Assembly: GCA_947302185.1 (NCBI GenBank)
Contig: CAMYVI010000093.1
Coordinates: forward strand, 1-9,121
Direction: 5' to 3'
DNA from: an uncultured Lachnospiraceae bacterium
GTDB taxonomy: Bacteria; Bacillota_A; Clostridia; Lachnospirales; Lachnospiraceae
Length of the DNA stretch: 9,121 nt
Made by a program: the position numbers and the translations under genes. Positions 1-5,946 of the stretch are shown piece by piece. The stretch's first letter is position 1. Each line of letters opens with the position of its first letter. The notes below the pieces were generated by a model that saw only the letters and a list, made by a program, of their open reading frames with translations, searched no databases and was not told where the DNA came from.

Positions 1-2460
1 AGCCGCATGACTGTGCAGGAAGCTTATCTGTATATCACATCTCTGGGAAACTACCGGGCTTATATCGAAGGTCAGGAGCTTTCCGATATAGACGAAAAAC
101 GGACTGTTCTCGCGCCCGGATGGACCGATTACAACAAATATGTAAATTATCAGACATATGATGTGACGGATGTACTGAGCAGTAATCTCTTTGATAATAC
201 AGTAACGATCGGTATAGAGTTATCAAAGGGCTGGTACGGTTCGGATTACGGAGAGAACGCAGGCTACAACGGGGCTTTCGGCCCGGATGACAGCTCTGAA
301 GAACTGGGAGTGATAGCCAAACTTGTTTTACGATACGCCAACGGAAAAGTCCAGACGGTTGCAACGGGCGGGAGAGACTGGTACTCATCAAGTCACAGCG
401 ACGTTCGCTTCGCCGGAATCTCTAACAGCGTTCAGAATCGGCGAGAAGATCGCCTCACTATAGACGGTGCGGTTGCACGTGAAATCGACAGATGGATAGA
501 TGATGATTATGCTATGCCGGTCAATTTCTGGAACGGCGTAGAGACTGCGGAATATTCGGGAAGTTTGGTTTCTTCTTCGAAAAGCACCGCCCGGATTGCG
601 GATGAATATGAGAGAATGCCCGTGTCGGCTTATACATACTCCGAGTCAGAGAATATTACGGACGACAGTACGGGGTATACTTACGGGCAGGTATCGAGGC
701 ATGAAATTGACCTGAAAAAGAATAAAAAAATATCACTGAACCCCGGGGAGAAACTGGTATTAGATTACGGGACTTTCGCATCCGGCCAGGTCGATCTCAG
801 CCTGAGCGGAATAGCGGGAACCGATGTCACCGTAATTTATGCAGGGAGACTGAATGACGGTATAAACGCAAGCGGTACGGGCGATCAGAACGGCAGTGCT
901 TTCGGTTCTATCGGAGGAACCGGTTCGGTATCGTATACATATATGCTTTCCGGTGATGATAAGGAGCACTTTTTGCCGAGAGAGACCTATGAAGGGTACC
1001 GTTATGTCGGAATAACGGCCAATCAGCCCGTGACAATTCTTTCGGCTGGCGGGAAAGTATACACGAGTGTGGGCAGTCCGATCGGAAACATCACAACATC
1101 GAGCCGTGAGGTCAATGCTGTGATAGATGATATTAAATGGAATCAGATTTCCGGAACGGTGTCGGTCCCGAATCGGGATGTGCCGGAAGACGAGAGAGAG
1201 GGCGATCTTTCATATGCACAGGTCTGTTGTGTAACCGATCTCTTCAATGCGGATGCATTCGGATCATTTATGAATCTGAATGAGATCATGCAGGATTGCT
1301 CGGCATCTACTCAGGGATTCTATGGTCTGACGGTACCTGTATCCGATGCGGAAACCTTCGGTAATTCCGCCGGAATCAGCGATGCAGGTATTCTGATTCC
1401 GTGGCAGCTGTATCAGCAGACCGGCGATATCGGCATTCTCGAGGATCATTACAATCAGATGGTCATGTACATGAACAGGATCTTTACTGAGAGCTACAGT
1501 ATGCCGCTGACCGGAGATCCGATGGCAATCGAAGGAACTTCCGGAAACTGTATGGGTGAGATTTATCGTCTGTACTGTACGCTCATAATGCAGCTTGTTT
1601 CGGACTTTACGGGCAGGACGGAAAATGCCGCTGTCTACGAGGAAAGGTTCGTGCAGTTCAAGGAAGAGTTCATGAACAAATATCTTGACGAGGAAGGAAA
1701 CCTGCTTTCCGCATCGGCGGACGGAGTGACGGCCTATGATGACGGGACTCCGGTCATCGACAATTCGCAGACAGCCCTGTTTTGGGCGCTGAAACTCAGC
1801 CTGTACCGTACGGATCATCAGCAGATGAATATGATGGCCAATCTTGTGTCGAGTGTCCGTAACCCGGGCGGTATGCTTCACGAAGGATATCCCGAGAACA
1901 CTCTGATGACAGGGCTTTTCGGCACAAATATTGCTCTTCCGGTCCTGAGCGACAACGGCTATTCGGATATTGCTTATAATGTGCTTCTCCAGAAGGATTA
2001 CCCGTCCTGGATCTATACGGCGATGACAGAAGGCTTTGGGAATCACATTGACGGCAGAGCGACGGATTCTGTGGGCGAGTGGCTGTACCGCTATATGGCG
2101 GGTATCACACAGGATGCATATGAGCCGGGATTCAAAAGAATCATACTTCAGCCGACAGCGGACAACACAGGCACCGTGACGGATATGACAGCTGAATATA
2201 ATTCACCGGCGGGAAAAATAAAATCTTCCTGGGAGACGTCTTACGGGAAGCTCAGGGTATACTCATGTGAGATTCCCGCGAACACCACCGCTAAATTGTA
2301 TCTACAGATCAGTCATACACAGGCATCTTCTCTGAAACGGCCCAAGGGCATGGAGTACACGGGAATGGAGACTCATAACGGTCAGCTTTGTGCATCCTAT
2401 GAGCTTAAGTCCGGATCCTATAAGATAAAGATCCCGGTGGAAAACAAAGAGAAAAAATGA
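1..2460 (+). CDS. GH78 alpha-L-rhamnosidase-like protein, 5' partial
   Basis: GH78 enzymes release terminal L-rhamnose from plant glycosides and pectin side chains. The frame is open to the left edge and the first ATG (position 7) falls inside the N-terminal domain, so the true start lies upstream. Residues below count from that ATG. The order is: an N-terminal rhamnosidase domain (about 1-160, with AYLYITSLGNYRAYIEG and LAPGWTDYNKYVNYQTYDVTD); a beta-sandwich (about 240-355, NPGEKLVLDYGTF, ETYEGYRYV); the alpha/alpha-barrel catalytic domain (about 362-700); and a C-terminal beta domain starting at EPGFKRIILQP (706 on). YPSW (665-668) and SVGEWLYRY (688 on) are typical of the family. The catalytic region is unusual. 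The usual DCPxRxxRxGWxGDA is DVPEDEREGDLSYA here (391-404), and the GATTxWExW segment is not recognisable, being replaced by EGFGNHIDG (675-683). Activity may therefore be altered or lost. Whether it has a signal peptide cannot be judged because the start is missing. Family assignment is firm; exact substrate is not. Confidence 0.9.
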   Translation, partial: SRMTVQEAYLYITSLGNYRAYIEGQELSDIDEKRTVLAPGWTDYNKYVNYQTYDVTDVLSSNLFDNTVTIGIELSKGWYGSDYGENAGYNGAFGPDDSSEELGVIAKLVLRYANGKVQTVATGGRDWYSSSHSDVRFAGISNSVQNRREDRLTIDGAVAREIDRWIDDDYAMPVNFWNGVETAEYSGSLVSSSKSTARIADEYERMPVSAYTYSESENITDDSTGYTYGQVSRHEIDLKKNKKISLNPGEKLVLDYGTFASGQVDLSLSGIAGTDVTVIYAGRLNDGINASGTGDQNGSAFGSIGGTGSVSYTYMLSGDDKEHFLPRETYEGYRYVGITANQPVTILSAGGKVYTSVGSPIGNITTSSREVNAVIDDIKWNQISGTVSVPNRDVPEDEREGDLSYAQVCCVTDLFNADAFGSFMNLNEIMQDCSASTQGFYGLTVPVSDAETFGNSAGISDAGILIPWQLYQQTGDIGILEDHYNQMVMYMNRIFTESYSMPLTGDPMAIEGTSGNCMGEIYRLYCTLIMQLVSDFTGRTENAAVYEERFVQFKEEFMNKYLDEEGNLLSASADGVTAYDDGTPVIDNSQTALFWALKLSLYRTDHQQMNMMANLVSSVRNPGGMLHEGYPENTLMTGLFGTNIALPVLSDNGYSDIAYNVLLQKDYPSWIYTAMTEGFGNHIDGRATDSVGEWLYRYMAGITQDAYEPGFKRIILQPTADNTGTVTDMTAEYNSPAGKIKSSWETSYGKLRVYSCEIPANTTAKLYLQISHTQASSLKRPKGMEYTGMETHNGQLCASYELKSGSYKIKIPVENKEKK

Positions 2461-2477
2461 TGGAAAATCGCGGACAA

Positions 2478-2513
2478 GGGCGTTCGGGACAGCGGTTCCG
2501 AGCGCTCTTTTTT
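2478..2513 (+). terminator. Intrinsic terminator after the GH78 gene
   Basis: A 12-bp stem pairs 2478-2489 with 2496-2507 (including three G-T pairs) around the six-base loop CAGCGG, and six T residues follow directly (2508-2513). It begins 17 bp after the GH78 stop. It should end the upstream transcript and isolate glnA from it. Because an ANTAR regulator is encoded in the next operon it could in principle be a regulated terminator, but the loop does not carry the A1/G4 pattern of known ANTAR hexaloops. Confidence 0.85.
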
Positions 2514-2530
2514 ACAGTAAAAAGCATATT

Positions 2531-2550
2531 TGACCGGCATATGACCGGTA
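2531..2550 (+). repeat. Tandem TGACCGG boxes just upstream of glnA
   Basis: TGACCGGCA (2531-2539) and TGACCGGTA (2542-2550) match at 8 of 9 positions and sit 11 bp apart, about one helical turn. They lie between the terminator and the glnA ribosome binding site. This could be an operator or RNA site for glnA control; the function is inferred from position only. Confidence 0.35.
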
Positions 2551-2569
2551 CTTATAAGGAGGAAGACAA

Positions 2570-3904
2570 ATGAGCCACAACACAGTTAAAGATATCGTAA
2601 ACATGGTGAGAGATGAGGATGTCGCTTTCATCCGCCTGCAGTTCACGGATATCTTCGGAACCCTGAAAAATGTAGCGGTTACACCGTCTCAGCTCCTCAA
2701 AGCGCTGAGCGGGAGAGTCATGTTCGACGGCTCTTCAATTGAGGGGTTTGTACGCGTCGAGGAATCCGACATGTTCCTGGTGCCGGATCTTGACACATTT
2801 GCTATTTTCCCCTGGAGACCTCAGAACGGGAAGGTGGCCCGCATGATCTGTGATGTCTATAAGACGGACAAAACGCCGTTCGAAGGAGATTCACGGCATA
2901 TTCTCAAGAATGTGATAAAGGAAGCCGAGAAGGACGGATATACTTTCAATGTGGGTACAGAGTGTGAGTTCTTCTTATTTCAGACTGATGATGAAGCCAA
3001 TCCGACGACTGATACCAACGAGCAGGCAGGATATTTCGATCTCGGACCGATTGACTTCGGGGAGAATGCAAGGCGCGACATTGTACTCACTCTGGAGAAT
3101 ATGGGGTTTGAGATCGAGACAAGTCATCACGAGGGGGCTCCTGCACAGCATGAGATAGATTTTCATTATGATGAAGCTCTTAAGACGGCGGACAATATCA
3201 TGACATTCAAACTTGCTGTCCGCACTATAGCACGTCAGCACGGACTGCACGCAACATTTATGCCGAAACCCAAGGCAGGAGTAGACGGATCGGGCATGCA
3301 TCTGAATTTTTCGCTGCATAAGGATGGGAGAAATGTTTTCACAGACAGAGAGGATCCGGAGAAGCTATCCGAAGAGGGCATGTATTTTATCGGCGGTATC
3401 ATGAAGCATATTAAAGGTATGAGTGCGATTCTGAATCCGATTGTCAATTCCTATAAACGTCTGATACCCGGATACGAGGCGCCGATCTACATCTCGTGGG
3501 GGACCCAGAACAGGACGCCGCTGATTCGTATACCGTATGCTGATGCGGAAGAAGGCAGACGCATCGAACTGAGGAGCCCGGATCCGTCGGCAAATCCGTA
3601 TCTTGCCCTCGCTGTATGCTTAAGTGCAGGACTTGACGGGATACGAAATAAGATCATGCCTCCTTTGCCTATTACCGGCAACATTGCAAAGCTTACAGAT
3701 GAAGAGCGCTCTGCTATGGGAATCGAACAGCTGCCCGGCACATTGATCGAGTCGATACAGGAATTCGAGAAAGATGCCTTTGTGCGCAATGTTATCGGCG
3801 GGCATATTTCCGCAAGATATGTGGAAGCTAAAAAGCGTGAATGGGATCAGTATTCTGCCCAGATCACAAAATGGGAGCTCGAACAGTATCTGAATAAAAT
3901 CTGA
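2570..3904 (+). CDS. glnA: Type I (alpha subtype) glutamine synthetase
   Basis: Cytosolic dodecameric enzyme making glutamine from glutamate, ammonia and ATP. At 444 residues it has the length of the GSI-alpha subtype (Bacillus/Clostridium type), without the extra segment and adenylylation tyrosine of the beta subtype. Visible motifs in order: FDGSSIEGF (52-60), with R62 at the position tied to feedback inhibition in the Bacillus enzyme; the metal-binding ECE pair (E131, E133); HHEGAPAQHE (186-195), giving ligands E188 and E195; KPKAGVDGSGMH (233-244); NSYKRLIPGYEAP, with the flap glutamate near 303; and IELRSPDPSANPYL. HHEGAPAQ differs slightly from the common HHEVAPGQ. The start is supported by AAGGAGGA at 2556-2563, seven bases before the ATG. 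The ANTAR gene follows by 18 bp, so the two are very probably one operon. No GlnR/TnrA-type operator was recognised; paired TGACCGG boxes lie upstream. Confidence 0.97.
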   Translation: MSHNTVKDIVNMVRDEDVAFIRLQFTDIFGTLKNVAVTPSQLLKALSGRVMFDGSSIEGFVRVEESDMFLVPDLDTFAIFPWRPQNGKVARMICDVYKTDKTPFEGDSRHILKNVIKEAEKDGYTFNVGTECEFFLFQTDDEANPTTDTNEQAGYFDLGPIDFGENARRDIVLTLENMGFEIETSHHEGAPAQHEIDFHYDEALKTADNIMTFKLAVRTIARQHGLHATFMPKPKAGVDGSGMHLNFSLHKDGRNVFTDREDPEKLSEEGMYFIGGIMKHIKGMSAILNPIVNSYKRLIPGYEAPIYISWGTQNRTPLIRIPYADAEEGRRIELRSPDPSANPYLALAVCLSAGLDGIRNKIMPPLPITGNIAKLTDEERSAMGIEQLPGTLIESIQEFEKDAFVRNVIGGHISARYVEAKKREWDQYSAQITKWELEQYLNKI

Positions 3905-3922
3905 TTGTCCGGAGGAATTTAA

Positions 3923-4471
3923 GTGGTCAATATAATTGTGGTTTTTCGTAAGATAGAGGACGCAAGGAACATCAGGAATGTTCTGGTGCGGAACGGTTTT
4001 ACGGTGACCGCTGTGTGCAGCACCGGACTGCAGGCGATCGGATTGTTTGATGGTCTTAAGAACGGTATCGTTGTGTGCGGATATCAGATGACGGATATGT
4101 TATACACCGGGATCTACGATAATCTGCCGGAGGATTTTCGGATGCTTCTTATGGCAAGGGAATCATTATTACCGGATCTTAAGGAGAATGATATTGTATG
4201 TCTGCCTCTGCCGGCCAAAGCAAGGGATCTGACAGAGACGGTCGCGATGATGCAGCGGACAATCGAAATCCGCATCAGGAAAAAGCGTTCAGGGCCGCGC
4301 GGGCGGTCCAAGGAGGATCAGGCGGCAATCGATGACGCAAAAAAACTGCTGATGAGCCGCAACAACATGACTGAGCCGGAAGCTCACCGCTATCTGCAGA
4401 AGACCGCCATGGACACGGGTACGTCGATGGTGGAAACTGCTCAGATGGTGCTGGATCTTTTCTCACTGTAG
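3923..4471 (+). CDS. ANTAR-domain regulator with degenerate receiver, glnA-linked
   Basis: A 182-residue protein with an N-terminal receiver-like fold (about 3-118) and a C-terminal ANTAR domain (about 126-180), containing AIDDAKKLLMSR, then EAHRYLQKTAMDTGTS and VETAQMVLDLF. ANTAR proteins (AmiR, NasR, EutV) bind twin-hairpin RNA and prevent transcription termination. The receiver is not canonical. The acidic pair after strand 1 is missing (IIVVFRKIED), and the strand-3 phospho-acceptor position reads VVCGYQ (50-55), with no aspartate. Control by phosphorylation is therefore unlikely, and a ligand or partner such as glutamine synthetase is more plausible. The GTG start is chosen because GGAGGA (3911-3916) lies six bases upstream and the first strand begins at once. 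Placement directly after glnA is a recurring clostridial arrangement, so a role in nitrogen control is likely. I found no clear ANTAR twin-hairpin target in this window. Confidence 0.9.
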   Translation: MVNIIVVFRKIEDARNIRNVLVRNGFTVTAVCSTGLQAIGLFDGLKNGIVVCGYQMTDMLYTGIYDNLPEDFRMLLMARESLLPDLKENDIVCLPLPAKARDLTETVAMMQRTIEIRIRKKRSGPRGRSKEDQAAIDDAKKLLMSRNNMTEPEAHRYLQKTAMDTGTSMVETAQMVLDLFSL

Positions 4472-4600
4472 GTATGGCCTGCACTCCGTTCAGCCGCCTG
4501 CAAAAGGAAAGACGGCCTGCGGCGGATCGCTTAATGCGCGCAGTCGAAGGCGCCTCGGCGCCGCGCACGTCGCGGCAAGAAAGTCGAGGCGTTCCTGAAC
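4472..4600. other. GC-rich non-coding stretch with two-tier hairpin
   Basis: Positions 4501-4560 hold 39 G/C of 60, against 18 of 60 in 4621-4680, so composition changes abruptly inside one gap. A two-tier hairpin is visible: TGCGC (4535-4539) pairs with GCGCA (4563-4567), and GGCGC (4549-4553) pairs with GCGCC (4558-4562) around CTCG, with a nine-base bulge on the left. No T-run follows, so it is not an ordinary terminator. An ORF beginning at 4474 crosses this stretch but has no ribosome binding site and no family-like sequence. It could be a small RNA, a factor-dependent 3' end, or the remnant of an insertion. Confidence 0.4.
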
Positions 4601-4607
4601 AGTATGA

Positions 4608-4656
4608 ATTGTGCGTACATGTTCAATTGTGGAAAAACATGTTCGATTGTGGTAAA
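4608..4656 (+). repeat. Three spaced ATTGTG boxes, including a 20-bp tandem repeat
   Basis: Two adjacent 20-bp units (4617-4636 and 4637-4656) are identical at 18 positions; each reads ACATGTTC, then AATTGTGG or GATTGTGG, then A/T-rich bases. A looser third ATTGTG precedes them. The ATTGTG cores start at 4608, 4626 and 4646, giving 18- and 20-bp spacing, about two helical turns. On the opposite strand they read CACAAT, with ACAATTGAA and ACAATCGAA in the two good copies. LytTR-type regulators usually bind two direct repeats about two turns apart, and a LytTR regulator is encoded downstream, so an autoregulatory operator is a reasonable inference. Confidence 0.5.
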
Positions 4657-4658
4657 AT
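4650..4658 (+). promoter_or_regulatory. Extended -10 promoter candidate for the HicB/TCS operon
   Basis: TGGTAAAAT fits the extended -10 form TGnTATAAT with one mismatch in the hexamer. No good -35 lies 16-18 bp upstream; that place is taken by the tandem repeats, which suits an activator-dependent promoter. Transcription would begin near 4665, giving a leader of about 150 bases before the gene at 4817. Confidence 0.4.
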
Positions 4659-4692
4659 GTTTTTTAGACTCAACTTATCTCTGACTCTGAAT

Positions 4693-4800
4693 CCTCATGA
4701 TTACAGTTTTGAGATTTGGGTTTGAGATAAATAAAAAAATGAGGCTTGTCCCATAGGCAGGATAAAGACCCGGATTCACTCCGGTCCTGCGAACGGGACA
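4693..4800 (+). promoter_or_regulatory. Structured 5' leader RNA upstream of the HicB-like gene
   Basis: Two adjacent folds are visible. The first is a long-range stem, CCTCAT (4693-4698) with ATGAGG (4739-4744). The second is a three-tier hairpin: TGTCCC (4747-4752) with GGGACA (4795-4800), GCAGGA (4757-4762) with TCCTGC (4785-4790), and CCGGA (4770-4774) with TCCGG (4780-4784), closed by loop TTCAC. All 17 pairs of the three-tier hairpin are Watson-Crick. It ends six bases before the GGGAG ribosome binding site (4806-4810) and has no T-run, so control of translation is likelier than termination. It matches no riboswitch class I recognise. Confidence 0.5.
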
Positions 4801-4816
4801 TGAACGGGAGAAGATC

Positions 4817-5095
4817 ATGAAATTTACATACCCTGCTATTTTTAAAAAAAATGAAGAAGGCGGTTATGACGGGCGTTTTGTCGACCTCGCCTGTTGTGAA
4901 GTGAGCGGCTATAGTCTTGACAACGCGATACGCAATGCGATTGAAGCCGAGGCAGACTGGATCCGTCTTGAGCTGGAGGAGGACGTGCCGGTCTTTCCGC
5001 CGGTTTCCGATCTCGAGGACCTCGTTTTAAAAGAGGGTGAGATCGCGAGAAATATCGGGGTCAATGTCAGGTTCTACGACGGCTGGGATGAGTAA
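4817..5095 (+). CDS. HicB-like antitoxin-fold protein, orphan
   Basis: A 92-residue acidic protein whose N-terminal half fits the HicB-like antitoxin fold (a partial RNase H-like fold): MKFTYPAIFKKNEEGGYDGR, then VDLACCEVSGYSLDNAIRNAIEA and WIRLELEEDVPVFPP. In toxin-antitoxin pairs HicB blocks the mRNA-cutting toxin HicA. No HicA is encoded beside it. The C-terminal end (about 76-92) does not resemble the ribbon-helix-helix or HTH domain used by complete HicB proteins for autoregulation. GGGAG at 4806-4810, six bases before the ATG, supports the start. The response regulator begins 3 bp after the stop, so the protein belongs to the signalling operon. It may act as a small binding partner rather than an antitoxin; that role is inferred. 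Confidence 0.75.
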   Translation: MKFTYPAIFKKNEEGGYDGRFVDLACCEVSGYSLDNAIRNAIEAEADWIRLELEEDVPVFPPVSDLEDLVLKEGEIARNIGVNVRFYDGWDE

Positions 5096-5098
5096 GTA

Positions 5099-5839
5099 AT
5101 GCGAGGGAGGGGGAATCCCCTCAGAGATGACGTGATTAGAATAGCAATTGTTGAAGATGAAGATATCTATGCGGATCAGCTGAATAAGTTTATCGATAAA
5201 TATGCCGCGGAAGCTCGGGAAATCATCCGCTCGACCAGATTTCGGGACGGCGATGAGATTGTACAGAAATATGACTGTTCCTATGACATTATTCTGATGG
5301 ATATTCAGATGAAGCTGTTGGATGGCATGTCTGCGGCCGAGGAAATCAGAAAGAAGGACAGGGACGTCATCATCATGTTCATCACGAACCGTGTCGATTA
5401 TGCCATACGCGGCTATGAAGTCGATGCGCTCGATTATATTGTAAAGCCTGTAAGCTATTTTTCATTTGCCAGAAAGCTTGAAAGAGCTGCGGCAAGGATA
5501 TCGAGACGGTCGGATGCATCAATTACTCTGACTTTTCCACAGGGACTCATCAAGCTTCGGGTCGATGATATTTTCTATATTGAGAGTGAAGGCCATAATT
5601 TGGTTTATCACGCGGTCCACGGGACGTATCGGGTCCGCGGGAAGATGTCCGAAGCGGAGACGGAATTGGGACCTTACGGTTTCTTTCGAAGCAATAAAGG
5701 TTATCTCGTAAATATGAAGCATGTAGACGGAGTTCAGGACGGCTGCTGTATGGTAGCGGGACAGAAACTGCTTATAAGCCGCGCGCGCAAATCGGAGTTC
5801 ATGCTGGCGCTGACGGAACATATAGGGAATTCCGTGTGA
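5099..5839 (+). CDS. LytTR-family (AgrA/VirR-type) response regulator
   Basis: DNA-binding response regulator of 246 residues if read from ATG 5099. The receiver (about 13-130) has the acidic pocket E19/D20 in IRIAIVEDED, phospho-acceptor D68 in DIILMDIQM, T96 in FITN and K116 in DYIVKP. The LytTR domain (about 140-240) includes VDDIFYIESEGHNLVYHA, GFFRSNKGYLVNMKHVD and LLISRARKSEF. The start is uncertain. ATG 5099 has no Shine-Dalgarno and would rely on coupling to the HicB-like gene (TAAGTAATG). It also adds an arginine/glycine-rich tail of 11 residues. GTG 5132 gives the family-typical start (M)IRIAIVEDE, but the only purine-rich stretch lies 19 or more bases upstream, in a hairpin. The partner is the histidine kinase beginning at 5947. 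Target promoters probably carry paired repeats, as seen near 4617-4656. Confidence 0.93.
   Translation: MRGRGNPLRDDVIRIAIVEDEDIYADQLNKFIDKYAAEAREIIRSTRFRDGDEIVQKYDCSYDIILMDIQMKLLDGMSAAEEIRKKDRDVIIMFITNRVDYAIRGYEVDALDYIVKPVSYFSFARKLERAAARISRRSDASITLTFPQGLIKLRVDDIFYIESEGHNLVYHAVHGTYRVRGKMSEAETELGPYGFFRSNKGYLVNMKHVDGVQDGCCMVAGQKLLISRARKSEFMLALTEHIGNSV
5107..5122 (+). promoter_or_regulatory. Hairpin over the response-regulator start region
   Basis: GAGGGG (5107-5112) pairs perfectly with CCCCTC (5117-5122) around the loop GAAT. It buries most of the only Shine-Dalgarno-like purine run between the two possible starts (ATG 5099 and GTG 5132). If folded, the unpaired GAGG at 5103-5106 would come within about nine bases of GTG 5132. 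If ATG 5099 is the true start, the hairpin lies in coding sequence and may be incidental. Confidence 0.35.
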
Positions 5840-5946
5840 CGCGGGCTGAAATCTTCATACTGTCAGTCGGTTATCTGTCGTTTTCTCTGTCTGTGCAGGG
5901 CCGGAATTCAGCAAACGGCGTATTTCGGTTCATATGAGGGTTTTTG

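Noticed and set aside
1264..2046. 260-codon - strand ORF inside the GH78 gene
   Set aside because: It lies opposite a well-supported GH78 catalytic domain, lacks family-like motifs and reads as an antisense shadow; the same applies to - strand ORFs at 6463-7044 and 7761-8366.
2478..2513. ANTAR twin-hairpin RNA target at the glnA leader
   Set aside because: Only one hairpin is present and its six-base loop CAGCGG does not have A at position 1 and G at position 4, as known ANTAR targets do.
2530..2558. TTGACC-17-TATAAG promoter match upstream of glnA
   Set aside because: The hexamers and 17-bp spacing are good, but transcription would start around 2565, after the ribosome binding site and a few bases before the ATG, so the site would give a leaderless message. 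The overlap with AAGGAGG and the repeat boxes explains the match.
4633..4665. Weak terminator: AAAAACAT (4633-4640) with ATGTTTTT (4657-4664)
   Set aside because: The stem is nearly all A-T with a 16-base loop and would be unstable; it is better explained by the tandem repeat and promoter sequence that occupy the same bases.
4474..4725. 83-codon + strand ORF in the gap after the ANTAR gene
   Set aside because: No Shine-Dalgarno, no recognisable family pattern, and it spans the compositional break and the tandem repeats, so it is unlikely to be coding.
4743..4816. tRNA-like or T-box element in the folded leader
   Set aside because: No complete cloverleaf, no T-arm consensus and no T-box sequence could be found; the nested hairpin is one continuous arm.
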